64,000 bases of DNA from Diplonema japonicum (Eukaryota; Euglenozoa; Diplonemea; Diplonemida; Diplonemidae): the NCBI GenBank assembly GCA_964019335.1, contig OZ025680.1:248001-312000 (forward strand), written 5' to 3'. How positions within the stretch are numbered: the first letter of the stretch is position 1; each line of letters begins with the position of its first letter. Under the pieces are notes generated by a model. That model was not told the origin of the DNA, did no database searches, and saw only the letters and a list, made by a program, of their open reading frames with translations. The position numbers were made by a program, and so were the translations under genes. Shown here in pieces: positions 9,089-18,554 of this stretch.

Positions 9089-9778
9089 TTACCTACAACC
9101 AGCAGGCTTCGTCCCTTCCCAGTCCTTGCAAACTGTCTCGAGGAGGTTGTCGCTGTTCCTGAGGACCTTCCCGTTCACTGTGAAGTAGGGGACGTAGTTG
9201 AGACCCTTGACCATGACGGTGGCCCTGGCTGCGACAGCCATGAGGGTCTTCCCGGAGGAGCCCGACTGGCAGGAGGTGATGACCGCCGGGTTCAGGTTGT
9301 ACTGCTGCGCACACTTCTCCATGTGCGCCTTCGACCCCGCACCGGGCTCGTGCGCCTCGTAGCAGTCCACGAAGGGCATGTACTTCCACGGGTCGTTGTT
9401 CGTCATGTTCTTCACGCACACCTCCACGAGGTTCCCGTAGCACTCCCCGCTCCCGTGCTGGCAGTTGATCGGCCCCGTGAAGCAGTCCGACGGGATCGGC
9501 GGCGTCGCCCCAAGCCCGCACTTCCTCTTCCAGCACGAGTAGTCGTTCTTCGGGTCCGCGCACTCCTTGATCTCCACGAACGCGTTCCCGAACGGCACGT
9601 AGTCGAAGTCCATGATCCCCTGGATCCCCTCCGCCGCTAGGGTCTGCTTCACAGGTCCCTTCACGGCCGCCTTGCACCCGGGTCACAGAGACTCCCCGTA
9701 GAACATCACCTCCACCTTCTCCTGACCGCTCACCGCAACCGCAAGCAGCAGCACCGAGGCAACAGATCTTCCGAGCAT
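9089..9778 (-). CDS. GILT-family thiol reductase with in-frame TGA at the CxxC site (probable selenoprotein), copy 1
   Basis: Predicted 229 residues. From the ATG at 9778, a signal peptide (MLGRSVASVLLLAVAVSG) is followed by the thioredoxin-like strand KVEVMFYGESL, then TGA (9683-9685, codon 32), then PGCK. In GILT proteins this is the redox motif CxxC, so the TGA stands exactly at the first Cys. The rest is a full GILT domain: the signature CQHGSGECYGNLVEVC at residues 106-121 fits CQHGxxECxxNxxxxC, YVPYFTVNGK follows near 195, and about ten other Cys are kept. GILT enzymes reduce disulfides of proteins in acidic lysosomal or phagosomal compartments. TGA is a normal stop in the neighbouring Cys-rich, chitinase and kinesin genes, so reading it as Sec needs a SECIS element, which I did not find by eye. 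The alternative is a nonsense mutation, but the downstream frame is intact. A start at the GTG at 9664 would delete the active site. Confidence 0.8.
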
Positions 9779-11372
9779 TCTTTTAATTATTTATTTATTT
9801 ATTTATTCTCTTTTTTTTTTTTTTTTTTTTTTCTTTTTTTTTTTTTTTTTGTCAGAGTTGTTGTTGTTGTTGTTATTGTAAAAAATAAAGGTGAGGAAAA
9901 AAATAAGGAAACAAACAAGGAGAGAAAGAATTAGGGTGATCCACCATTTGGTTATGCCCAACCTCAGGCATTCCAACGTATGGGGTTGTAAAGGAGAACC
10001 ATGGAAGATATTTAAAGAGAACAAACGAGGGGGGAAAAAAGGGGGGGGTGAAGCAAAAAATAGAAAAACAAGGAAAATAAAAGGCTTGTGATGTAGGTTC
10101 GTTATATAAAGCAACCCCCCACAAAAAGCCCTTCCTCTTTGATTTTTCTCTTTTTTTTGGGGGGGGGGAAAGGGGATCAATCTATAAAATTTTATTTCCT
10201 TTTTTTTTTTTCGTGCTCTTGTGTTTCGCAGCAAGCAAAAAGCAAGGCACTACAAAAACACAAAAAATTTTTATGAAAACAAAATACAGATTCTTATGGG
10301 AATACGAGAGGAAGAAACAAAACGGGTAAAAAAAAAAAAAAAAAAAAAAAAAAGAAGGACCGCTCTTAAATAAAAGAAGAGCGGGAAGAAAGGTCGTTGG
10401 CTTCAATATCACGGAGGCTCTAACAAGCCGCTTTGTGTTGCCAACGAGCTTCCCTTCCCCTCCTTTTGAAAGTAAGTTTATTTTGTCATAACTGCCACAA
10501 TTCTTCTTTGGCGCAGAATGCTTTATAAACGCCCATGACCGATGTCAATCATGGTGTCATTCAACAAAAAAAAAAAAAAAAAAAAAAGAAAATAATAATA
10601 AGAGAAGAAAGGTGGCCAGTGTTGGTGGCGCTTTGCTTTAAAAGAAAAAAAATTAAACAAAAGCAACAACACAAAGTGCACTTTTACCTTTCCGCCAGTA
10701 GCTTCCTGGTGGTTTAGTTCAAAAAGAAATTCGCAAAAACTATATGTCAGTTGTTGGTTCGCGCACATATAGTTATAAAAAAGATCATAATAAATAATTA
10801 AAAAAAAAAAAAAAAAAAAAAAGGTTGTCTCGATCATAGTGGTGCCACACAGTATGTGACACCCTTGTGAAGCTTCGCCCGAAGCCTCCCAAGTCCCCCT
10901 GTGGTCCCGTAGAATGACTGTAAAAGTGGAGGTACAGAATTCCTTTTGAAATAGGGAGAGGGGCTGCAAAAGAATCGAAGAGGTTAATAAAGCTGTTGTT
11001 CCAGCCATAAAAAAAGGCGGACGAAAATAAATAAAAAAAGAATAAGGGGGGGTGGGGAGAAAAAATGAGGTGGCTCGCATGGCAACACCTTCATCTTTTC
11101 TTCGTAAAAGCTAGAGTAAAAAAGAATCAAGAAGGGAAACAAGATAGTGTCCAGCTACTCACCTGGTAGCGAGAGACAAAACAATACGGGGGAGGAGGAA
11201 GGAGGACAGGAAAAAAAAGAGGGAAAAAAAAACACCGACCGAGTAAGATGAGGTCAAGGTGTGTCCCGGCGGCAGTGTGGTTTGTACCGCCATCTTGTGT
11301 AAGTTGGGAATTAGAAGTGTTAAAATAGGAAATAGAAATAGAAAAAAAATGAGAGGAAAACGCGTAGATTTT
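9779..11372. other. Spacer without a supported gene
   Basis: About 1.6 kb between the GILT start and the chitinase stop. It is dominated by T/A homopolymers (9810-9850, 10329-10353, 10566-10586, 10800-10822), with short ATTT repeats next to the GILT start. The open frames are low-complexity. Position 9779 is the right end of the 8.27 kb duplicated block. Confidence 0.6.
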
Positions 11373-14300
11373 TCACTTTACACTGCCACCGCATCCCCTG
11401 GCAGGGCTGACCGTACCGCCAACAGCCTTCGACCAAGCACCCATCAGGTCGTGAGCGGCATTCCAGAAGAAGGCCCCACCGTTGCAGGCATACTCCTGCT
11501 TCAAGTCGTTCATAACACTGACCGCCTGCTGTGCATTGCTGTTGGAGTTGGTGCCTCCACAGTCGCTGATGCAGAAGCCGAACACCACCTTCGTGGGATC
11601 GCTCCCGAAGCAGTCCTCGACAAGGGTCTTGAAGTGTGCCAGAGCAGAGGAGAAGACCCCCCCGTTGATCCCGTCCGTGTTGGGGCGCGTGATCCCGTTG
11701 TAGTACTGCGGCATGACGAAGTCCACAGAGCCTGCCACCTCCCTGATGATGTCGAAGTAGCGGGTTCCCTTCGCAAGGTCGATGTCCACAGGGGAGTGTG
11801 TCACGAGGCTCCCGGTGGGGAGGTTCTGCTTCAACCCCACTGTCACTTCCTTCAGGAAGGCTTGTGCTTGTGCCCCCTTTGCGAACGACGACCCGCGCTG
11901 CCCGTCCTCGTAGTAGTACTCGTAGTCGAGGTTGATCCCGTCGAAGCCCTGGCTGCTCGCGACCGCCACCAGCTGCCGCACCACGGAGGCCTCCTTTCCG
12001 TAGCAGTGTTCCCAGCAGTCGTTCAGCCCGTCCCACGAGCCCCCCATCCCGGCCCCGCCGAAGGACAGCATCACCTTCTTCCCGGCCGCTTTCCACTTCG
12101 CCACGAGCTCGGGTTGTGGGGAGTTCCCGCAAACGGGCACAGACCCTGTGATCTTGCACTGCTGGTTGCACTGGTTCCCTCTGGGAGTCCACGTGTAGGT
12201 CACTGCGAAGGACACGAGGATGTGTGTGTAGGCCTCCATCTGGGCGTCTGTGGGACATGCTTGCCAGTTCCCGATGTAGGCGATGAGCCTGCTGTCAACA
12301 GAGGCGGTGGAGAGAGCGGGGGTCGGGGCCGTGACCGTGGCTGGGGAGGGGTTGGTCGGGACGCCGCCTCCACTATTGCCACCGCATCCCCTGGCAGGGC
12401 TGACCGCACCGCCAACAGCCTTCGACCAGGCACCGTTCGTGTCGCGAAGGGAGTTCCAGAAGAAGGCCCCACCGTTGCAGGCATACTCCTGCTTCAAGTC
12501 GTTCATAACACTGACCGCCTGCTGTGCATTGCTGTTGGAGTTGGTGTCCCCACAGTCGCCGATGCAGAAGCCGAACACCACCTTCGTGGGATCGTTCCCG
12601 AAGCAGTCCTCGACAAGGGTCTTGAAGTGTGCCAGAGCAGAGGAGAAGACCCCCCCGTTGATCCCGTCCGTGTTGGGGCGCGTGATCCCGTTGTAGTACT
12701 GCGGCATGACGAAGTCCACAGAGCCCGCCACCTCCTTCATGATGTCGAAGTAGCGGGTCCCCTTCGCAAGGTCGATGTCCACAGGGGAGTGTGTCACGAG
12801 GCTCCCGGTGGGGAGGTTCTGCTTCAACCCCACTGTCACTTCCTTCAGGAAGGCTTGTGCTTGTGCCCCCTTTGCGAACGACGACCCGCGCTGCCCGTCC
12901 TCGTAGTAGTACCCGTAGTCGAGGTTGATCCCGTCGAAGCCCAGGCTGCTCGCGACCGCCACCAGCTGCCGCACCAGGTGTTCCTCCTTTCCGTAGCAGT
13001 GTTCCCAGCAGTCGTTCAGCCCGTCCCACGAGCCCCCCATCCCGGCCCCGCCGAAGGACAGCATCACCTTCTTCCCGGCCGCTTTCCACTTCGCCACGAG
13101 CTCGGGGTGTGGGGCGTTTCCGCAAACGGAGACCGGCGTCAAGTCGCACTGCTGGTTGCACTGGTTTTTCATGGGACCCCACGTGTAGGTCACTGCGAAG
13201 GACACGAGGATGTGTGTGTAGGCCTCCATCTGGGCGTCTGTGGGACACTCTTGCCAGTTTCCGATGGAGGCAACAAGCCTGCTGTCCCCTGAAGAAGAAG
13301 AAGAAGAAGAAGAAGAAGAGGGGGGGGTTGCAGGAACAGAAACAGGAGCGGGTTGAGGAGTAGAGGGTGCAGAGGTTGTCTCGTCGACGACTGTGATGGT
13401 CTGGGTTCGGCTGCTGCCTTCAGCTGTGGCTCCGGTGCACTCCGACTTCGGGAAGAAGGGGAGGATGGTCCACACACGGTTGACCGTCCACTGACCGTTC
13501 CCGTTCGACCCCTCCACGGGGACAGGGTCGCTGTCCATGTAAAAAACGTCGAACTCTTGGCTGCAGGCAGAGGCCCCCTCTGCCAACCCCAGCACCGTGG
13601 GGTCGGTCGACTGCTCCGTGTTCACGCGGGTGTCCGCTGGGAAGGAGGCGAAGACGGGCGAAATCGGCTCAACCGTGATGATCTGGGTCACCTCCTCCGA
13701 GACGCCGCCGCAAACGGGGCTGTCGCGGAGCTGCCACGTCACCTCCAAGAAGGAGGACCCGCACACCCTGTTCGGGAACTGCGACTCCGGAAGCACGCGT
13801 TGCCTCAGAAGGTTCACCCTCGCCCCCGAGGTGCACGCGGGGTCGACAAACCAAGGCAGGGGCTTCAGGCTCTCCAGGTTCACCGGTTGATCACAGCGGA
13901 AGGTGTAGGAGGTGGCTCCCCCGAGAACAGGGCGCTTCCGGAGCACCATCCCCGCCTCGCTGCTCACCTCGCCGTTCAGGAGGGCCTGCTTTTCCAACGC
14001 CTTGTCCGCCATCGCCGACACCATCCTGTTTTGCGTGTTCCGCACGCTCGCCTCGTAGCTCGCCTGGCTGCTCAGGTCGTACGGCATGTTCGACAGGGTC
14101 ACCTCCGCCTCGGAGGCCGACAACCCGCCTCCCGACCCCTTCCCCCCGTAGGTCCTCACCCCGCCGCTGAAACCCCCGGAGGCAGTCGCCGCGTTCGACC
14201 CGAACGGCACCATCACCGTCGACTTCGGAAGCGACGGCATCGGGACCTCCATCCCCGAGGCGATGTTCTGCAACCCGGGGTTCTCCTCCTTCGACCCCTC

Positions 14301-17300
14301 GATGATCGCGTTCTTCTGCGCCATCTCGTCCGTCTTCGTCTTCACATCCGCAGCGGCGAGGGCCACCTCCTCCATGCACCCGGGGTCCGCGTACCTCGGC
14401 CCGTGCTTCGTCTTGCAGGTCTTCCCGAAGAAGCAGAACAGGTGGCACCAGCACTCTTTCCACTGCGCCCTCAGATACCTGCAACCGTACTCGTTCCTGC
14501 CCCCTGCCCCCACGATCCTGTGGCCCGCCGTGTGGAACAGCCCGCTGATGCTCCCGATGGACTGCGCCGCCCCTTCGAAGTCCCCTCGAAGGAGCCTCTC
14601 CCCCGCCCTCACGATGTCCCCGAGGACCGGGATCCCCTTCAGCCACGTCACCGCGTCCCGAAACGCCGCCGCCACGTTGTTCAGGAACTCCTCCACCTTG
14701 TCCTTGATGTACCTGAGGGTGGTCTCGAAGATCCTCTTCACCTTGTTCCACAGCACCGTCACCTTCTCCGAGATGTAGTTCCAGGCCTCCGTCGCAGCCT
14801 TCGCGATCGCCTTCACCGCCACGTTGATCCCGTCCACGATCTTCTGCCCGAGGTCCCCCAAGGACACCGACACCGAGATGTCGAACTCCGAGTCCTCGAA
14901 CCTCTTCGCCACAACGGCGTGCCCGCTCACCGTCGTCTCCACCAGCGCCAAATCCAGCGTCACCGCGAAGTCGATCACGTTCCCGTTCACCTCCACCCTC
15001 GCCCGCAGGTTGATGAACAGGACCTGGATGTCGCAGGAGAAGATGGCGTACGGGATCGGGCGGTTCAGGTCGTACATGAAGAGGACCTGTCGGATCTTCA
15101 CGATCTCCAGGAAGTTCATGTCCCGCAGCTCCATCTTGAAGAAGGTGAGGTCCCAGTTCCAGGTCACGTGAACGTGCGAGGACAGCGCCCCGTCGAAGAG
15201 GTCGATCCCTGCCCTGAAGGAGAAGATGTCCGCGTTCAGGGTAACGTTCAGGTAGCCGTACGACCTCAGCATAGGGATGTCGAAGGCTCCCCCGATGTCG
15301 ATCAGGGCCCGCGGCTGCGGCTTCACCTGCAGGTCCACCAGGAACTTCGCCCCGCCCACCGCCACCTTGTTCTCCAAGCGGTTCCCGATGCGGAGCTGGA
15401 AGGCCCCGATTTTCAAGTCCACGTGGTCCATCCAGGCGTCGATGTAGAAGCGCGTCTTGCTCACCGCGAGGTCGATCGCGATCTCCCACCCGAGGAAGTT
15501 CAAACGCCCCTGCAGAGCGACCCCCGCAGGGATCACCACGTCCCCGCTCCTGAACGACAGCCTCTGCTCCTTGATCGGGCTGAAGGAGAAGAAGGCGAAG
15601 CACTCCAAATCCAGCGTCGTCTCGTTCGCGTAGCCGTCCAGCTTCCCCGCACACCTCGTCTTGTAGTCCTTGTCGAAGGGGTAGATCCCCGACTCCGCGA
15701 GCTTCCCGGGGATCACCACCTTGTCCAGGGCTGGAACGTAGTCCGACAGCACGTCGATGATCCCGCCGATCGTGAGCTCCGACACCATCGCGATGAAGAA
15801 GTTGTCCTCGGGGACCGTCCCGCTCACCCCGACGTAGGTGCGCCCCTCGATGTACGCCCCCGTCTTCGTCGTGCAGCTTCCTTCCTTCCCGAAGCAGACC
15901 GCTCCCCCCAGGGTGAACCCGGTCGGGACCGGCGACTTCAAATCCCACTCCACCCCGAGGATGACGTCCCCGATGTGCAGGAAGGGGAGCCCCAGGGCCC
16001 GGTACCACCACCCGTCCAGCTTCAGCGACCCCCGCACCAGCTGCGCCGACGGGCTCACCACCAGAGACAGGTCCCCGATCAGGAACAGGAAGCGCCTCTC
16101 CTCATAGTCCTCCTTGCAGCGCTCCACGCAGATCTTTAGAGGGATGTTCACCCCGAGCTTCGACAGCGGCAGCCCCCCGAAGTTGTGCTCGTACTGCGCG
16201 TAGATGCTCATCCCGAGCGTCCCCTCCACGTTCACGATCGCGAAGTTGCTCTCCGAAGTGTCCGGGTCCGTCCCGATCCGCAGCTCCAGCAAGGCCGACC
16301 CGGAGAACTGAAGCTCCGCGCTCGCCGACACTCGGAAGTTCTCCGTCACGTCCCCCACCACCTCCAAGAAGTCCCCTTCCAGGATGTCCGGCAGCTTCGG
16401 AGACCCGATCGCGTACAGCTTCACCCCCGAGGTCGTCGCCGCCAGTGCGAGCTTCGTGTCCTGGATCCCGAACGACAGCACGGGAGACAGGGCTGTGTCC
16501 AACGCCTGCGCCACCCCTTCGTCGAAGTTGCTCGTCACCAAATAGGCCACGTTCGCCATCGTCAGCTCCTCCACCCACACGCTCGCCTCCACCCCGTCGC
16601 ACGCGGGGGTCTGCCCGATCCGTCCCACTCCAGACACTGTCGTCGTCGGGGTTGGAGCCGCGCAGTTTCCGAGACAGAAAGGCATCGTCACTTCTCCCTT
16701 CTGCAGAATCGGTTTCATGAGCTCCAAGAAGTCTCCGAGGTCTGACGAAGCGTCCAGAAGTTCTCTTGTGCTGTGCTTCGTGGTGGTGGTGGTGGTGGTG
16801 GTGTTGACGCCGTCGTTCTTGTTGTCGTCGCCCTTCACAATGCTAGTGTACATGCGTGCCCCCGTAGCAGTGCTCGCAGAAGCGGAGTCCATGGGACAAG
16901 CAGAAGGGTCGTATGCCACACTCGCTCCCTTGTTCGAGTCCTCCAGCGTCACCGCCATCCCCAAGCTGAACCCGATCCCTGACCACTTGTTCCCCTTGGC
17001 GTCCGTGATGGAGCTCCTCTTCTGGCTCAACCATGATCTCGGGAGCTCCTTGACCGCCTCTTTGATCTTCCCTGCAAGTCCGTCCAGCGCGAAGTCCATG
17101 TCCCTGATCGCCTCCCTGTTCTTCTTCTTGAAGATGTGCTTCCCCCACGACTTCAAGCTCACCCCGAATCCTCCGAACAGCACGTTCTCCCACCAGGTGC
17201 TCGCCGAGATCACCTCGACACACCTCCAGTGCGGGTGCGTGAACACGATCGTGATCCCGTCGATCCCCACCGTCGACGAGATGATGGCAGGCATGTCGAT

Positions 17301-18554
17301 CCCGACCTCGAAGGCGAACCCGCTGAAGGCCCCTGCGCTCGCGAACCACTCCACCGACAGCGACACCTCGAACAGCGTGTTGGCGAAGAAGCCCTTCTCC
17401 CCTGTCTTCTCGCCGGAGCGAGCCTTCTTCTTGGTCCTGCCTCGAAACAGTACTTCCCCTTCCCTCTCCTTCTTCTTCTCCTTCTCCTGCTCCGCAGAAA
17501 GAACCTTCCCCCCGTGCCCGAACGAGGTTTCCTTCACGCACACCCCGTTCTCGCACTCTTCGTTCAATCCGCAGTCGTTGTCGCTGGTGCAACCATCAGA
17601 CTCAACGGCTCGAGGGGTCAACACAGACAGCTCTCTATCGGGAGCAGGAGTGGGAGGGGCGGGAGTAGCAGGAGCAGGAGTGCGAGGGGCAGGGGTGCGA
17701 GGAGCAGGAGTACGAGGGGCAGGGGTACGAGGGGCGGGAGTACGAGGGGCAGGGGTGCGAGGGGCGGGAGTGGAAGGAGCAGGGGTCGTCGCGGAGGTGT
17801 TCTTGTTCTGCCTCTCGTAGTTGATGCCCGCACCCCATCCAAGACCCAGACCCGAGAAGAGGTTCGCCTTTCCACCTGGGACAGCCTCCAACCCGATGCT
17901 CCACCCGAGCCCAACAGAGGGGGTGAACTGGAAGCTCCCCACCTTCAGCCCTTCATACGAGACACTGAAGCCGATCGTCACAGTGAAGAGCGGACACCCG
18001 AAGTTCGAGTTTGCCTTCGAGGCGCAGAGGTACCCGATCGCACAGCAGTCCTCCAGGGGCTTCACCACCCTCCGCTTTTGGTGGTTCTGCTGCGCCTCGA
18101 GGAGCATCGCCGCCCTGTCCGCAGAGGCGGCGGCGGTCGTCGTTGTCGAGTTGCACTGCCCGGAGAAGGTGCGGATGTAGGGCTTCAAGCTGTTCGCGAG
18201 GTCGGGGATGTCGGCCAGGAAGGTCTCCACCGTCGCAGTGTCCTCGAAGAACTCCATCAGCCCGTCCGCCGCCTCCACCGCCTTGTCCTTCAGGGTGTTC
18301 AGCTGGTCGAGGGACTGCGTCACCGCCTCTATCGCCTCCTGCACCCCGAGGGCCTCCAGCACTTCTTCCGCCCTGTCCGCAAGGGCGTCCGCCACCGCCC
18401 CCCTGAAGGCGTCCACCGTGTCCACCAGCGACGAGGCCAGCGACGTCACCGTCAGCGGCTCAGAGGTCGACGTCGTTGTCGGCGCCGTGTCCTGCGCTGC
18501 TCCCACCAGAAGTACCGCGGCTCCCACCGCTAGCAGCATCTGCAAGTTTACCAT
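11373..18554 (-). CDS. Giant secreted protein with two C-terminal GH18 chitinase domains, one inactive
   Basis: Predicted 2393 residues with a signal peptide (MVNLQMLLAVGAAVLLVGA). In order: a Ser/Thr-rich N-terminus; a region near residues 180-250; a Pro-Ala-Arg-Thr repeat linker of about ten units (about 255-305); an EGF-like Cys cluster (CTSDNDCGLNEECENGVC); a very long beta-rich region to about 1400 that I do not recognise; a Cys-containing HYR-like region to about 1740; and then two GH18 domains (about 1755-2060 and 2088-2393) joined by Pro/Ser/Thr linkers. GH18 domains hydrolyse chitin through the Glu of DxxDxDxE. The second domain has FDGINLDYEY (Glu2212); the first has FDGINLDYGY (Gly1881), so it should be inactive. 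The two domains are nearly identical at nucleotide level (offset 993 bp), which indicates recent internal duplication or conversion. The LPMO gene lies directly upstream. Confidence 0.85.
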   Translation of the reverse strand: MVNLQMLLAVGAAVLLVGAAQDTAPTTTSTSEPLTVTSLASSLVDTVDAFRGAVADALADRAEEVLEALGVQEAIEAVTQSLDQLNTLKDKAVEAADGLMEFFEDTATVETFLADIPDLANSLKPYIRTFSGQCNSTTTTAAASADRAAMLLEAQQNHQKRRVVKPLEDCCAIGYLCASKANSNFGCPLFTVTIGFSVSYEGLKVGSFQFTPSVGLGWSIGLEAVPGGKANLFSGLGLGWGAGINYERQNKNTSATTPAPSTPAPRTPAPRTPAPRTPAPRTPAPRTPAPRTPAPATPAPPTPAPDRELSVLTPRAVESDGCTSDNDCGLNEECENGVCVKETSFGHGGKVLSAEQEKEKKKEREGEVLFRGRTKKKARSGEKTGEKGFFANTLFEVSLSVEWFASAGAFSGFAFEVGIDMPAIISSTVGIDGITIVFTHPHWRCVEVISASTWWENVLFGGFGVSLKSWGKHIFKKKNREAIRDMDFALDGLAGKIKEAVKELPRSWLSQKRSSITDAKGNKWSGIGFSLGMAVTLEDSNKGASVAYDPSACPMDSASASTATGARMYTSIVKGDDNKNDGVNTTTTTTTTKHSTRELLDASSDLGDFLELMKPILQKGEVTMPFCLGNCAAPTPTTTVSGVGRIGQTPACDGVEASVWVEELTMANVAYLVTSNFDEGVAQALDTALSPVLSFGIQDTKLALAATTSGVKLYAIGSPKLPDILEGDFLEVVGDVTENFRVSASAELQFSGSALLELRIGTDPDTSESNFAIVNVEGTLGMSIYAQYEHNFGGLPLSKLGVNIPLKICVERCKEDYEERRFLFLIGDLSLVVSPSAQLVRGSLKLDGWWYRALGLPFLHIGDVILGVEWDLKSPVPTGFTLGGAVCFGKEGSCTTKTGAYIEGRTYVGVSGTVPEDNFFIAMVSELTIGGIIDVLSDYVPALDKVVIPGKLAESGIYPFDKDYKTRCAGKLDGYANETTLDLECFAFFSFSPIKEQRLSFRSGDVVIPAGVALQGRLNFLGWEIAIDLAVSKTRFYIDAWMDHVDLKIGAFQLRIGNRLENKVAVGGAKFLVDLQVKPQPRALIDIGGAFDIPMLRSYGYLNVTLNADIFSFRAGIDLFDGALSSHVHVTWNWDLTFFKMELRDMNFLEIVKIRQVLFMYDLNRPIPYAIFSCDIQVLFINLRARVEVNGNVIDFAVTLDLALVETTVSGHAVVAKRFEDSEFDISVSVSLGDLGQKIVDGINVAVKAIAKAATEAWNYISEKVTVLWNKVKRIFETTLRYIKDKVEEFLNNVAAAFRDAVTWLKGIPVLGDIVRAGERLLRGDFEGAAQSIGSISGLFHTAGHRIVGAGGRNEYGCRYLRAQWKECWCHLFCFFGKTCKTKHGPRYADPGCMEEVALAAADVKTKTDEMAQKNAIIEGSKEENPGLQNIASGMEVPMPSLPKSTVMVPFGSNAATASGGFSGGVRTYGGKGSGGGLSASEAEVTLSNMPYDLSSQASYEASVRNTQNRMVSAMADKALEKQALLNGEVSSEAGMVLRKRPVLGGATSYTFRCDQPVNLESLKPLPWFVDPACTSGARVNLLRQRVLPESQFPNRVCGSSFLEVTWQLRDSPVCGGVSEEVTQIITVEPISPVFASFPADTRVNTEQSTDPTVLGLAEGASACSQEFDVFYMDSDPVPVEGSNGNGQWTVNRVWTILPFFPKSECTGATAEGSSRTQTITVVDETTSAPSTPQPAPVSVPATPPSSSSSSSSSSGDSRLVASIGNWQECPTDAQMEAYTHILVSFAVTYTWGPMKNQCNQQCDLTPVSVCGNAPHPELVAKWKAAGKKVMLSFGGAGMGGSWDGLNDCWEHCYGKEEHLVRQLVAVASSLGFDGINLDYGYYYEDGQRGSSFAKGAQAQAFLKEVTVGLKQNLPTGSLVTHSPVDIDLAKGTRYFDIMKEVAGSVDFVMPQYYNGITRPNTDGINGGVFSSALAHFKTLVEDCFGNDPTKVVFGFCIGDCGDTNSNSNAQQAVSVMNDLKQEYACNGGAFFWNSLRDTNGAWSKAVGGAVSPARGCGGNSGGGVPTNPSPATVTAPTPALSTASVDSRLIAYIGNWQACPTDAQMEAYTHILVSFAVTYTWTPRGNQCNQQCKITGSVPVCGNSPQPELVAKWKAAGKKVMLSFGGAGMGGSWDGLNDCWEHCYGKEASVVRQLVAVASSQGFDGINLDYEYYYEDGQRGSSFAKGAQAQAFLKEVTVGLKQNLPTGSLVTHSPVDIDLAKGTRYFDIIREVAGSVDFVMPQYYNGITRPNTDGINGGVFSSALAHFKTLVEDCFGSDPTKVVFGFCISDCGGTNSNSNAQQAVSVMNDLKQEYACNGGAFFWNAAHDLMGAWSKAVGGTVSPARGCGGSVK
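11378..13290. repeat. Internal tandem duplication of GH18-coding DNA
   Basis: Two direct copies of about 0.9 kb (about 11378-12296 and 12371-13290) encode the two GH18 domains. They are nearly identical over long stretches, including synonymous sites, while the linkers differ. The catalytic codon differs by one transition: GAG at 11919-11921 and GGG at 12912-12914 (minus-strand sense). Confidence 0.85.
17640..17790. repeat. 15-bp minisatellite coding the Pro-Ala-Arg-Thr linker
   Basis: About ten direct units of the type GGGGCGGGAGTACGA in the + strand, encoding repeated PAPRT in the N-terminal third of the chitinase protein. Likely a length-variable stalk. Confidence 0.8.

Larger units (their letters stand above)
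1507..9779. repeat. Large duplicated block, copy 1 (8.27 kb)
   Basis: Nearly identical to 49250-57526. It covers the subtilisin (except its last codons), the Cys-rich gene and the whole GILT gene. Identity ends one base beyond the GILT ATG. Differences seen: one extra GCA-type codon in copy 2, (CA)n and T-run lengths, and a few substitutions (such as near 2869/50609 and 8548/56295). Confidence 0.95.

Noticed and set aside
9684-9778. Reading the GILT gene as starting downstream of the TGA (GTG at 9664)
   Set aside because: This would remove both the signal peptide and the active-site strand, which are clearly present upstream in frame.
10523-11080. Minus-strand frame of 185 codons between GILT and chitinase
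   Set aside because: Phe-rich translation of homopolymers, unlike the GC-rich coding style of the neighbours.
13353-16139. Long plus-strand open frame opposite the chitinase gene
   Set aside because: Antisense shadow with Arg/His/Pro-rich composition and no recognisable motif.
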